DNA of 64,000 nucleotides from contig JAJTFJ010000003.1 of NCBI GenBank assembly GCA_021298435.1, forward strand, positions 36,077-100,076, read 5' to 3'. The notes under the pieces are model-generated. The model was not told where the DNA came from, searched no databases, and was given only the letters and a program-made list of their open reading frames with translations. How positions within the stretch are numbered: position 1 is the first letter of the stretch; the number at the start of each line of letters is the position of its first letter. The position numbers and the translations under genes are program-made. Positions 51,519 to 59,698 of the stretch are shown piece after piece. This DNA is from Ilumatobacteraceae bacterium. GTDB taxonomy: Bacteria; Actinomycetota; Acidimicrobiia; Acidimicrobiales; Ilumatobacteraceae.

Positions 51519-52802
51519 ATGAACAACCCCCCACAGAAGTCATCTCACTCTTCTGTTCGTCGTCTTTCGCCTTTGCGAGATTTTCTTCACAGAGAATCCT
51601 CAGGTGCAGTGTTGCTTGCAATCGCTGCCGTAGTGGCTTTGATCTGGGCCAACTCTCCGTGGTCCGCGTCGTATGAAAGTTTGTGGGCAACGAAAGCTTC
51701 GATCAGTTTCGCCGGACATTCCCTCGACCTTGACTTGCGACATTGGGTCAATGACGGATTGATGACCATCTTCTTTTTTGTTGTTGGTCTTGAGATCAAG
51801 CGTGAGGTAACTCACGGTCATCTGTCTAACCGTCGCGCTGCGCTTCTTCCCGGTATTGCTGCCATTGGCGGCATGGCGATTCCAGCGCTTGTGTATCTGG
51901 CAATTGCTGGTTCAACTGCCCCTCGTGGTTGGGCGATTCCTGTAGCAACAGACATTGCTCTTGCTGTCGGAGTGTTGTCAGTTGCGAAGGGGAGAGTGCC
52001 GTCATCATTGCGTGCGTTCCTCTTGGGTCTTGCGATTGTCGATGACATCGGAGCAATCATCATCATCGCTGTTGTCTATTCCTCTGGTGTTGCCTTCGGA
52101 TGGATCACTGCGGCATTCATCGGTGTTGTGCTGGCAGTACTTGTGCGTCGTTCAGGTGTGCAAACCATTGCGGTCTATGTCGTGGTCGGTGTGTTTGTGT
52201 GGTTTGCCATGCATGAAGGCGGAATTCATCCCACGATTGCTGGGGTGATGATGGGTCTTCTTGCTCCGGCATCACCACGTGTGCAGACACAACTTGTAGA
52301 TGTCGATGATGGGTTCGAAGTGTCCGACATTGATGCTGCTCGGATGGCGACTCACGCTGCACGAAGTTCTGTCTCGACAGTGGAATGGTTGCAGCATGTT
52401 CTGCATCCATGGAGCAGTTTCTTCATTGTTCCGGTCTTTGCGTTGGCGAACAGTGGCATTGAGGTGTCGATTGATGGTCTTCGTGATGCATTCGGTTCAT
52501 CGGTGACGTGGGGAATCTTCTTTGGTTTGCTCGTTGGTAAGCCGCTCGGAATCTTTGTTGCTACACGGTTAGCGATCAAGAGTGGGATTGCAGATGCACC
52601 CGAAGGTGCTCGTCCACTTCAGATTGTCGGTGTCGGAACCGCAGCAGGAATCGGCTTCACAGTTGCGTTGTTCATCACAGAACTTGCATTGCCAAACGAA
52701 GTCGACCAGACGAACGCAAAGATGGCGATTCTCTTGGCGTCTGTGACGGCGGCAATTCTTGCGATTGGCCTGCTCTTCAAGAAGAAGTCAGATTCGAAAT
52801 AA
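51519..52802 (+). CDS. nhaA: Na+/H+ antiporter NhaA
   Basis: NDGLMTIFFFVVGLEIKREV; ATDIALAVGVLSVA; AIVDDIGAIIIIAVVY. Confidence 0.96.
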   Translation: MNNPPQKSSHSSVRRLSPLRDFLHRESSGAVLLAIAAVVALIWANSPWSASYESLWATKASISFAGHSLDLDLRHWVNDGLMTIFFFVVGLEIKREVTHGHLSNRRAALLPGIAAIGGMAIPALVYLAIAGSTAPRGWAIPVATDIALAVGVLSVAKGRVPSSLRAFLLGLAIVDDIGAIIIIAVVYSSGVAFGWITAAFIGVVLAVLVRRSGVQTIAVYVVVGVFVWFAMHEGGIHPTIAGVMMGLLAPASPRVQTQLVDVDDGFEVSDIDAARMATHAARSSVSTVEWLQHVLHPWSSFFIVPVFALANSGIEVSIDGLRDAFGSSVTWGIFFGLLVGKPLGIFVATRLAIKSGIADAPEGARPLQIVGVGTAAGIGFTVALFITELALPNEVDQTNAKMAILLASVTAAILAIGLLFKKKSDSK

Positions 52803-52814
52803 ACGTTCCGCTCA

Positions 52815-52843
52815 TCGATCAGCCGCAAAATGCGGTCAATCGA
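52815..52843. terminator. Bidirectional hairpin between nhaA and ssrA
   Basis: tcgat-cag-ccgca-aaa-tgcgg-tca-atcga; T-tract on the minus strand just after the tmRNA CCA end. Confidence 0.6.
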
Positions 52844-52855
52844 AGAATGAAAAAA

Positions 52856-53239
52856 TGGTGGAGCTGGGGGGAATCGAACCCCCGTCCATCAGGCGCTATT
52901 TACCAGTGCTACAACCATTCCCGTGTTAATGCTGACGCAACATCATCGACGGGTCGATTGCCTAATTTCTTAGGCCGCGTGCTGTCTTTCCAACATGGCA
53001 ATGGTCTTTCTCATCGTCAGCGTTCTGTCCTGCCGTCATCCACCGCTTCTGTTGCCGGGCTGCGGTGAACTGGCCCCGTGCGCCATTGCTGGTCACGATG
53101 TCTCTCTACAACCTAAGAATTAGGCGGCGAGAGCGAACTGCTCGTTGGCAATTCTGTTTTTTGCCCCGTTTAACGAATCTGAGCAATTCGGGTTGCACGT
53201 GCAAACAACGAAACTGCTGTCGAAACCTGTCACTAGTCC
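52856..53239 (-). ncRNA. ssrA: Transfer-messenger RNA (tmRNA); tag peptide AKNRIANEQFALAA
   Basis: 3' end GGGGGTTCGATTCCCCCCAGCTCCACCA; 5' region ..GGTTTCGACAG; tag ORF GCA AAA AAC AGA ATT GCC AAC GAG CAG TTC GCT CTC GCC GCC TAA at 53164..53120; smpB immediately adjacent. Confidence 0.93.
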
Positions 53240-53709
53240 ATGCCCTTGCGCTGACGGCCCAAACTGCGTTGCATCTCGCGTTGCACATCGCGCTCGGCAA
53301 TGGCGTTGCGCTTGTCGCCCTTCTTGCGTCCACGACCAAGGGCAAGTTCCACTTTGACGCGTCCATCGACCAACTTGAACGCCAATGGCACCAAGGACAA
53401 GCGCTCGCGTGCGATGCGATCATGGAGTCGATTGATCTCGTCACGATGAAGCAGCAGTTTGCGAGGACGATCAGGGTCGTGAGCACCCACGCCCACGGCA
53501 AATGAATATGGCGAGATGTGAACACCGTCTAGCCACATTTCGTTATCCAAGATGCGAGCGTAAGCATCCACCAGCTGCACCTGACCGGCGCGCAGGCTCT
53601 TGACCTCGCTGCCCACCAACACAATGCCTGCCTCAAACACGTCGAGTATCTCGTAATCGTGTCGAGCCTTGCGATTACTCGCCAGGATGGTGTTGGGGGA
53701 CTTTGGCAT
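53233..53709 (-). CDS. smpB: SsrA-binding protein
   Basis: ASNRKARHDYEILDVFEAGIVLVGSEVKSLRAGQVQLVDAYARI; KLLLHRDEINRL. Start trimmed to MPKSPNTIL. Confidence 0.96.
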   Translation of the reverse strand: MPKSPNTILASNRKARHDYEILDVFEAGIVLVGSEVKSLRAGQVQLVDAYARILDNEMWLDGVHISPYSFAVGVGAHDPDRPRKLLLHRDEINRLHDRIARERLSLVPLAFKLVDGRVKVELALGRGRKKGDKRNAIAERDVQREMQRSLGRQRKGMD

Positions 53710-53744
53710 AGGGAGATTTGAGCGTACCGCTAGCCTGCGTGACG

Positions 53745-54167
53745 ATGTCTGAGTCACACCAGCAAACGATTTCTGTTCCCGCCGAGGCGCGTGAAGCAAT
53801 GGCTGCGCACAGCATTGCCTGTTACCCAGAAGAGATGTGCGGCTTGTTGGTGGGTAATCCTGCGAATTCTGAAGTGGTCCGATTCGTTCCCTGCACGAAT
53901 ATCGCCCACAGCGCCATGGTGTACACGATTGACCCGAAAGAGCATTTGCGGGCCGAGTTGGCCGCTGAAGCCGAGGGGCTTGAGATCATCGGATGCGCCC
54001 ATAGCCATACCCATACAGAGGCCTACCCCAGCAGTACGGACATCGCCCAGGCGCCTGATCCGGGCTGGCACTACATCATCGTGAGCCTGAAAACAGGGGA
54101 GCCAGCACCCCGATCCTTCCGCATCCTGGGCGAGGACGTCCTTGAGGAGTCAATAATCGCCCGATAA
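53745..54167 (+). CDS. M67/JAMM family metallopeptidase (Mec-like)
   Basis: YPEEMCGLLVG; GCAHSHTHTEAYPSSTDIAQAPDPGWHYIIVSL (HxHx7-10SxxD). Start trimmed to MSESHQQT. Confidence 0.9.
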   Translation: MSESHQQTISVPAEAREAMAAHSIACYPEEMCGLLVGNPANSEVVRFVPCTNIAHSAMVYTIDPKEHLRAELAAEAEGLEIIGCAHSHTHTEAYPSSTDIAQAPDPGWHYIIVSLKTGEPAPRSFRILGEDVLEESIIAR

Positions 54168-54175
54168 GGGTTACA

Positions 54176-54199
54176 ATTCCGACTGGATTTATCGGGAAT
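54176..54199. promoter_or_regulatory. Operator-like inverted repeat upstream of the cysteine synthase gene
   Basis: ATTCC-gactggatttatcg-GGAAT, 5-bp half-sites, in the short mec-cysM intergenic region. Confidence 0.35.
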
Positions 54200-54260
54200 A
54201 GCGCTCGGCAGTCTGGGGTTCCATTACTGGGCCCTTTTCCGAGGGGTGCAAAGGAGACAC

Positions 54261-55247
54261 ATGTCGATTGCAGATGTGAGAAGGAATGGAGGATCTGTGT
54301 TTGTACTGCAGAATTCTCTGGAACTCATTGGCAACACACCTCTGGTGGACGTCTCTATCTTGTCGCCCAACCCCAATGTTCGCTTGATCGCAAAACTTGA
54401 AAGCCAGAACCCATTTGGCTCAGTGAAAGATCGCATCGCAAAGTCCATGATCGAAGATGCTGAGCGCACTGGCCGCTTGCTTCCGGGTCAGCGCATTGTG
54501 GAGCCATCATCGGGTAACACCGGTATCGCCTTGGCCGCAATTGCTCGCATGAAGGGTTACCCCATCACGATTCTCATGCCGACGTCCGTGAGCATCGAGC
54601 GTCGACAGATGTTGGAAGTGTTCGGCGCAGAGATCATTCTCACGCCAGGTGAAGAGGGCAGCAACGGTGCCGTTCGCCGTGCGCAAGAACTTGCAGCGCA
54701 GCATCCTGAGTGGTGTTTCTTGTATCAGTACGGAAATGATGCGAACCCTCGTGCGCACTACGAGACAACTGGCCCAGAGATTTATCGCGACTGCCCAGAG
54801 ATCACGCACTTCGTTGCAGGTCTTGGCACCAGCGGAACCCTCATGGGCGTTGGCAAGTACCTCAAGGAACAAAACCCTGACATCAAGCTTGTTGCTGTAG
54901 AGCCTCCTCTTGGTGAGCGTGTCGAAGGTCTTCGCAATCTCGATGATGGCTATATCCCACCTGTGTTTGAGAACTGGCACGGCCGTGATCTTCTTGATCG
55001 CAAGCGTGTGGTGCGCCCACGTGAATCCATTGAGTGGACACGTCGCATTGTTGCTGAGTGCGGCATCTTCGCCGGTATCTCTTCTGGTGCATCACTTGCT
55101 GGTGCAGTGAAAGTTGCGAGCGAGATCGAAGAAGGCGTCATTGTCTTCATCGTGTGTGATGGTGGTTGGAAGTATCTCTCCACTGGTGCGTACACCGATG
55201 ATCTTGATCAGGCCGAAGCAAATGCAGAGAAGATCATCTACTTCTAA
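54261..55247 (+). CDS. Cysteine synthase family PLP enzyme (CysM/CysK-like)
   Basis: LIGNTPLVDVSILSPNPNVRLIAKLESQNPFGSVKDRIAKSMIEDAE; EPSSGNTGIALAAIA; GLGTSGTLMGVGKYLKE. Confidence 0.93.
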   Translation: MSIADVRRNGGSVFVLQNSLELIGNTPLVDVSILSPNPNVRLIAKLESQNPFGSVKDRIAKSMIEDAERTGRLLPGQRIVEPSSGNTGIALAAIARMKGYPITILMPTSVSIERRQMLEVFGAEIILTPGEEGSNGAVRRAQELAAQHPEWCFLYQYGNDANPRAHYETTGPEIYRDCPEITHFVAGLGTSGTLMGVGKYLKEQNPDIKLVAVEPPLGERVEGLRNLDDGYIPPVFENWHGRDLLDRKRVVRPRESIEWTRRIVAECGIFAGISSGASLAGAVKVASEIEEGVIVFIVCDGGWKYLSTGAYTDDLDQAEANAEKIIYF

Positions 55248-55265
55248 ATTGTTGTGCTGTCGCCT

Positions 55266-56090
55266 TTAGCGACCAGCAATCAGAACAACGAGTCCTGCCA
55301 CAACGATTCCTGCTGCAATCACTCGTCTTTTTGCGTCTGATTCACCCAAGTACTTCGTGCCAACAAGGGCAACAATGACCACGCTTGATTCGCGCAGCGC
55401 GGTGACATAACCAATCGGTGCTTTCTGCATCGCGATGAGCACCATCCAATATGTGAGCACTGACGCTGCGCCTGCGAGTGAAAACCGATGCCATGTTGAA
55501 CGCATCGCACGAGCCATATCACGTGACCTGCCAGTGGCGACACCAAATGCAGAAACGGTGATGCCTGTGGCAATGAAAAGAACAAGTGGGTAGAGGTTTC
55601 CACCCGTAAGGCGAGAGCCGTGGCCATCAATCACCGAGTACGCGCCGATGCAGATCGACACCAGTAGGGCCGCACGAACATGTTTGTTGTCGGCGCGACC
55701 GGCGAGTAACAAAATGCCACCAACAGAAATCATGATGCCGAGGAACGTGAGTGCGCTGAGCTGATCGGAGAGAAAGAGAACTCCGCCAATTGCAGCAAGC
55801 AGTGCACCTGCGCCACGTGCAATTGGATACGTGACAGAGAAATCTCCGATGTTGTACGCACGCGCCAGTGTGAAGATGTACACCACGTGAATGAGGGCGC
55901 TTGCTACGACGGTCCACCACGCGAGATTCGCTGGCCAGCCGGTGAAGAGCAAGATGATGGCGCAGATAAATCCGCCTGCGGTCATCTGTCCCCACAAGGC
56001 GATCCAGCGGTCCCCACTTTGCTTCACCCAGAGGTTCCATGAGGCATGAAGTACTGCCGCAGCAAGGGCGAGAAGGGTGGCAGCCAGCAT
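55266..56090 (-). CDS. EamA/DMT family transporter
   Basis: About 10 TM helices; LAAAVLHASWNLWVKQSGD. Start trimmed to MLAATLLAL. Confidence 0.85.
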   Translation of the reverse strand: MLAATLLALAAAVLHASWNLWVKQSGDRWIALWGQMTAGGFICAIILLFTGWPANLAWWTVVASALIHVVYIFTLARAYNIGDFSVTYPIARGAGALLAAIGGVLFLSDQLSALTFLGIMISVGGILLLAGRADNKHVRAALLVSICIGAYSVIDGHGSRLTGGNLYPLVLFIATGITVSAFGVATGRSRDMARAMRSTWHRFSLAGAASVLTYWMVLIAMQKAPIGYVTALRESSVVIVALVGTKYLGESDAKRRVIAAGIVVAGLVVLIAGR

Positions 56091-56120
56091 GGGACACGAC
56101 ACTACGCCTAGCCTTGCGGA

Positions 56121-56942
56121 ATGCCCGGCATCGACAACCGCCCGATTGGAATGTTTGATTCCGGTTTTGGCGGCCTCACTGTTGCGCGTGCCGTGATTGA
56201 TGTGCTGCCATCGGAAGACCTTGTGTACGTCGGCGATACAGGTCGATACCCCTATGGCCCCCGAGCCGCGAGTGAAGTACGAGAGTTTGCTCGCGAGATT
56301 GCGTGGAGTTTGGTGAAGGACCACGACGTGAAGGCCGTGGTGGTTGCATGCAATACCGCGGCCGCAGCGGCGTTTCATGATTTATCGAATGAGCTTCCCG
56401 TTCCGGTGGTCAGTGTGGTTGAGCCCGGTGCTCGTGCATTGTCGATTGCTTCGAAGGTGCGACGCGTGGGTGTCATTGGCACTGTGGGAACAATTTCGTC
56501 AGGTGCATATCAGCGTGCACTCGCTGAGGAGGACGCAACGTTGCAACTGATCGCAACCGCGTGTCCTGGTTTCGTTGAATTCGTGGAGCGTGGTCAAACA
56601 TCAGGTGATGAAGTGATGCTGTTGGCTGAGCGACTTCTGGCGCCTGTTGTTGATGCAGGAATCGATGCTTTGTTGCTCGGATGCACGCACTATCCGTATT
56701 TGTCTCGGGTGATCAGTGAAGTGATGGGTCCTGATGTTGTGCTGGTCTCTAGTGCGGATGAAACTGCTTTTGCATTGGCAAGCATGCTTCGCGAGAGCAA
56801 AATCACGGCATCGACGGATCGAAAGGGGACTCACACGTTCCTGTCCTCGGGAGACGTTGAATGGTTTGCCGACTTTGGTCGTCGGCTTCTTGGGCCTGAA
56901 CTTTCGACAGCAAGTCGTTGGTCTCGTGGCGTGACCGACTAG
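56121..56942 (+). CDS. murI: Glutamate racemase
   Basis: [39 protein letters not shown]. Confidence 0.96.
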   Translation: MPGIDNRPIGMFDSGFGGLTVARAVIDVLPSEDLVYVGDTGRYPYGPRAASEVREFAREIAWSLVKDHDVKAVVVACNTAAAAAFHDLSNELPVPVVSVVEPGARALSIASKVRRVGVIGTVGTISSGAYQRALAEEDATLQLIATACPGFVEFVERGQTSGDEVMLLAERLLAPVVDAGIDALLLGCTHYPYLSRVISEVMGPDVVLVSSADETAFALASMLRESKITASTDRKGTHTFLSSGDVEWFADFGRRLLGPELSTASRWSRGVTD

Positions 56943-56952
56943 ACATTTAGCC

Positions 56953-57714
56953 ATGACTCGTCCCGATGGCCGCACGCCAGATCAGCTCCGTCCCATTTCC
57001 TTTCAGCGCGACTTCACCGAAATGTCCGCCGGCTCTGTGCTGGTGTCGTTCGGACGCACGCGTGTTTTGTGCACTGCGTCTGTTGATGAAGATGTTCCTC
57101 GTTGGATGAAGGGCTCTGGCAAAGGCTGGGTCACCGCGGAGTACTCAATGCTTCCTGGCTCATCGCCTGAGCGCGTTGATCGTGAAGCTGCAAAGGGCAA
57201 GCAGAGTGGTCGCACGGTAGAAATCCAGCGCCTCATTGGTCGTTCACTTCGCGCAGCAATCGATATGCGTGCACTTGGCGAGCGTCAGATTGTCGTTGAC
57301 TGTGATGTGTTACAAGCCGACGGTGGAACTCGCACAGCAAGTATCTGTGGTGGATTCCTTGCACTCCACGATGCGGTTACACGCCTCGTGCAGAGCGGTG
57401 CGATCACGGAGAACCCTCTGCACTCATATTGCGCAGCGATTTCTGTCGGCGTCTGTGGCGGCACACCAGTGCTTGACCTTCCTTACGTCGAAGACAGCAC
57501 AGCAGAAGTTGACATGAACGTGGTGATGTTGCGTCCCGTTAATGGCGGCGAACCTCGCTTTGTCGAAGTGCAAGGAACAGCTGAGGGAATGGCATTCTCT
57601 CGTGGCGAACTCGACGAGTTGTTGATGTTGGCTGACACCGGTTTGGGTCGCATTTTCGACTTGCAGGCAGGACTTCTTTCAGAGGCTCCTCCGATGCGTG
57701 CACCTGAGAGGTAA
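56953..57714 (+). CDS. rph: Ribonuclease PH
   Basis: [72 protein letters not shown]. Confidence 0.97.
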   Translation: MTRPDGRTPDQLRPISFQRDFTEMSAGSVLVSFGRTRVLCTASVDEDVPRWMKGSGKGWVTAEYSMLPGSSPERVDREAAKGKQSGRTVEIQRLIGRSLRAAIDMRALGERQIVVDCDVLQADGGTRTASICGGFLALHDAVTRLVQSGAITENPLHSYCAAISVGVCGGTPVLDLPYVEDSTAEVDMNVVMLRPVNGGEPRFVEVQGTAEGMAFSRGELDELLMLADTGLGRIFDLQAGLLSEAPPMRAPER

Positions 57715-57719
57715 TTGAG

Positions 57720-58313
57720 ATGCGCCTCGTGTGCGCGAGTGCTAACCCGAAAAAGGTGGCAGAGATCGCACGTCTACTACCGCAGTGGGTGCAACTACTT
57801 CCACGACCAGATCATGTCGGTGATGTTGAAGAGACCGCACCAACATTGGAAGGCAACGCCATCATCAAGGCTGTTGAGATTGCTAACGCTGCTGAAGAGT
57901 GGGCGATTGCTGACGACACAGGACTAGAAGTCACTGCACTCAGTGGCGCCCCAGGTGTGCGCAGTGCGCGGTTCGCCGGCGAGAACGCAACAGATGCGGA
58001 GAATCGCACATTGTTGTTGGAACAACTTGATGGAGTGGCTGATCGTTCTGCTCGATTCCGTACCGTCGTTGCGCTTGTGAATTCAAAAGGCGAGATGCAT
58101 TTGGTCAGCGGAGAATGTACTGGTTCAATTTCAGAAACTGAACGTGGCGACTTCGGTTTCGGGTACGACAGCATCTTTGTTCCTGCTGACGGAGATGGTC
58201 GCACCTTTGCAGAGATGTCTGCAGAAGAAAAAGATGCGATGTCGCATCGTGGTCGTGCTCTCGCACAACTTCCCGCGTTGCTCTCGCGACTTTTTGGATT
58301 ACCAACCCCGTAA
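57720..58313 (+). CDS. rdgB: XTP/dITP diphosphatase (RdgB/HAM1)
   Basis: CASANPKKVAEIARLLP; AIADDTGLEVTALSGAPGVRSARFAGENATD; FGYDSIFVP. Confidence 0.95.
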   Translation: MRLVCASANPKKVAEIARLLPQWVQLLPRPDHVGDVEETAPTLEGNAIIKAVEIANAAEEWAIADDTGLEVTALSGAPGVRSARFAGENATDAENRTLLLEQLDGVADRSARFRTVVALVNSKGEMHLVSGECTGSISETERGDFGFGYDSIFVPADGDGRTFAEMSAEEKDAMSHRGRALAQLPALLSRLFGLPTP

Positions 58314-59315
58314 GTCGATAGGCCACTGGGCGATGACTTCGCCGTACTCATTGGCCACATACGCCACTTCGTGCATTGCCATGGTGGGGTCAATGTGTGA
58401 TGGAGTCACGAAGACACGCTCGCCGATGATGGGCTGCGGTGTGCCCTCGCTTGGTGAGAACGTGGTGTGTTCGTCGGAACAAAACCACACCGAATGATCT
58501 TTGATCGTGGGGTTGCCATGGTCCATGCCGAGTGATTTCAGCCCCACATCGATGACAGACCATTTGTCGTTCTTCGACACAACAGTTCCGACCACCCACA
58601 TTGCTTGCACAAAAGGATGACCAAGCTCTGCGTACTGAGTGTCCATGAGTGCATAGCTTCCCGCTTGCACTTCGTTCACAGTGGTGCCAGCGAACATGTC
58701 GTAGGTGCCTGTTCCGCCGGCTGACACAATGTCGCCACCAACAGCTTGATGCGCTTGAGCAAGGAGCGTCATCGCATCGTGCACGCGAGACTTCTTTTCA
58801 TCACGGTCGGTCACCATCATGAGATGGCCTTCGTATCCCATGACTCCGCGCACATCCATTCCGTTCGCGCGTGCAGCATCGGCTAGCGCTCCGGCTTTAT
58901 CGGGTGCAATGCCACATCGCGGTAGTCCAACATTGACATCAATAATGACGCTGCGAATTCCAGCGCGATGAGCAGCTGCAAGAGTCTCGGGTGAGTCAAT
59001 GGCAACGGTGATGAGTGCTTCATCTTGAGCCTCAGCAAGTGCCGACAAGCGGTGGGGGTCTAAGACTTCATTGGCAAGAAGAAAGTCATTCCCGACGTGC
59101 GCATCGATCAGACCGAGGATCTCTCGTGGGGTAGCGCACGTGAACGACGAGTGGCCAGCGGCTTCTTGTTCGGCAGCAATGCCCGAGGATTTGTGGGCCT
59201 TCACATGTGGTCGAAGACGACGACCTGGATGTACATCGGCCATCGAGGCGATGTTCTTACGCAGAGCAGTGATGTCAATCACCACTGCTGGAGTGGGCAA
59301 ATCATAAATATGCAC
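58299..59315 (-). CDS. DSD1/D-threonine aldolase-like (alanine racemase N-terminal fold) PLP enzyme
   Basis: LPTPAVVIDITALRKNIASMADVHPGRRLRPHVKAHKSSGIA (PHxKAHK lysine motif); VSAGGTGTYDMF. Confidence 0.85.
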   Translation of the reverse strand: MHIYDLPTPAVVIDITALRKNIASMADVHPGRRLRPHVKAHKSSGIAAEQEAAGHSSFTCATPREILGLIDAHVGNDFLLANEVLDPHRLSALAEAQDEALITVAIDSPETLAAAHRAGIRSVIIDVNVGLPRCGIAPDKAGALADAARANGMDVRGVMGYEGHLMMVTDRDEKKSRVHDAMTLLAQAHQAVGGDIVSAGGTGTYDMFAGTTVNEVQAGSYALMDTQYAELGHPFVQAMWVVGTVVSKNDKWSVIDVGLKSLGMDHGNPTIKDHSVWFCSDEHTTFSPSEGTPQPIIGERVFVTPSHIDPTMAMHEVAYVANEYGEVIAQWPIDLRGW

Positions 59316-59317
59316 AG

Positions 59318-59391
59318 TGCCGGTGAAGGGACTCGAACCCCCAACACGCAGGACCTAAACCTGCTGCCTCTGCCAATTGGGCTACACCGGC
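59318..59391 (-). tRNA. tRNA-Leu (anticodon UAG), short variable loop, no encoded CCA
   Basis: GCCGGTG-TA-GCCCAATTGGCAGAGGC-A-GCAGG-TTTAGGT-CCTGC-GTGTT-GGGGGTTCGAGTCCCTT-CACCGGC-A folds as a cloverleaf; anticodon loop TT-TAG-GT. Confidence 0.88.
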
Positions 59392-59452
59392 GACTCCTTG
59401 AGGGTACCTGTCACAGTCGGGCACGGGGTGCTTGGGGTGGCAAACTATTGGG

Positions 59453-59698
59453 GTGACAGCAACTTCTGCCCTCGAATCCACTCTCGACGCAACTGCCCTC
59501 CAGGAGCAGTTGGGGCTTGCCGACAAAATTGTCGATGCGAAGTCACTCGAAAACAGTGTGCGTCGCTTCGCTGAACAGAAGATCGTCCTGCCCACTTTCG
59601 GTGAGCTTGCTGAACCGCACCGCATTCCCGCGAGCCGCACTGCTGGTGTTGACAAGAACGCTGCCGAGCCTCGCAACTTGTTCCGCGTGCATTGGTAG
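59453..59698 (+). pseudogene. N-terminal fragment of a PLP-dependent enzyme, out of frame with the downstream ORF
   Basis: [81 protein letters not shown], directly followed by a -1-frame ORF that continues the apparent enzyme. Confidence 0.6.

Noticed and set aside
52847-53068. 73-aa plus-strand ORF MKKWWSWGESNPRPSGAIYQ...
   Set aside because: It is the antisense of the tmRNA 3' domain, a known annotation artefact.
59097-59456. Plus-strand ORF containing GEGTRTPNTQDLNLLPLPIGLHRR
   Set aside because: Antisense translation of the tRNA-Leu gene and flanks; classic spurious ORF.
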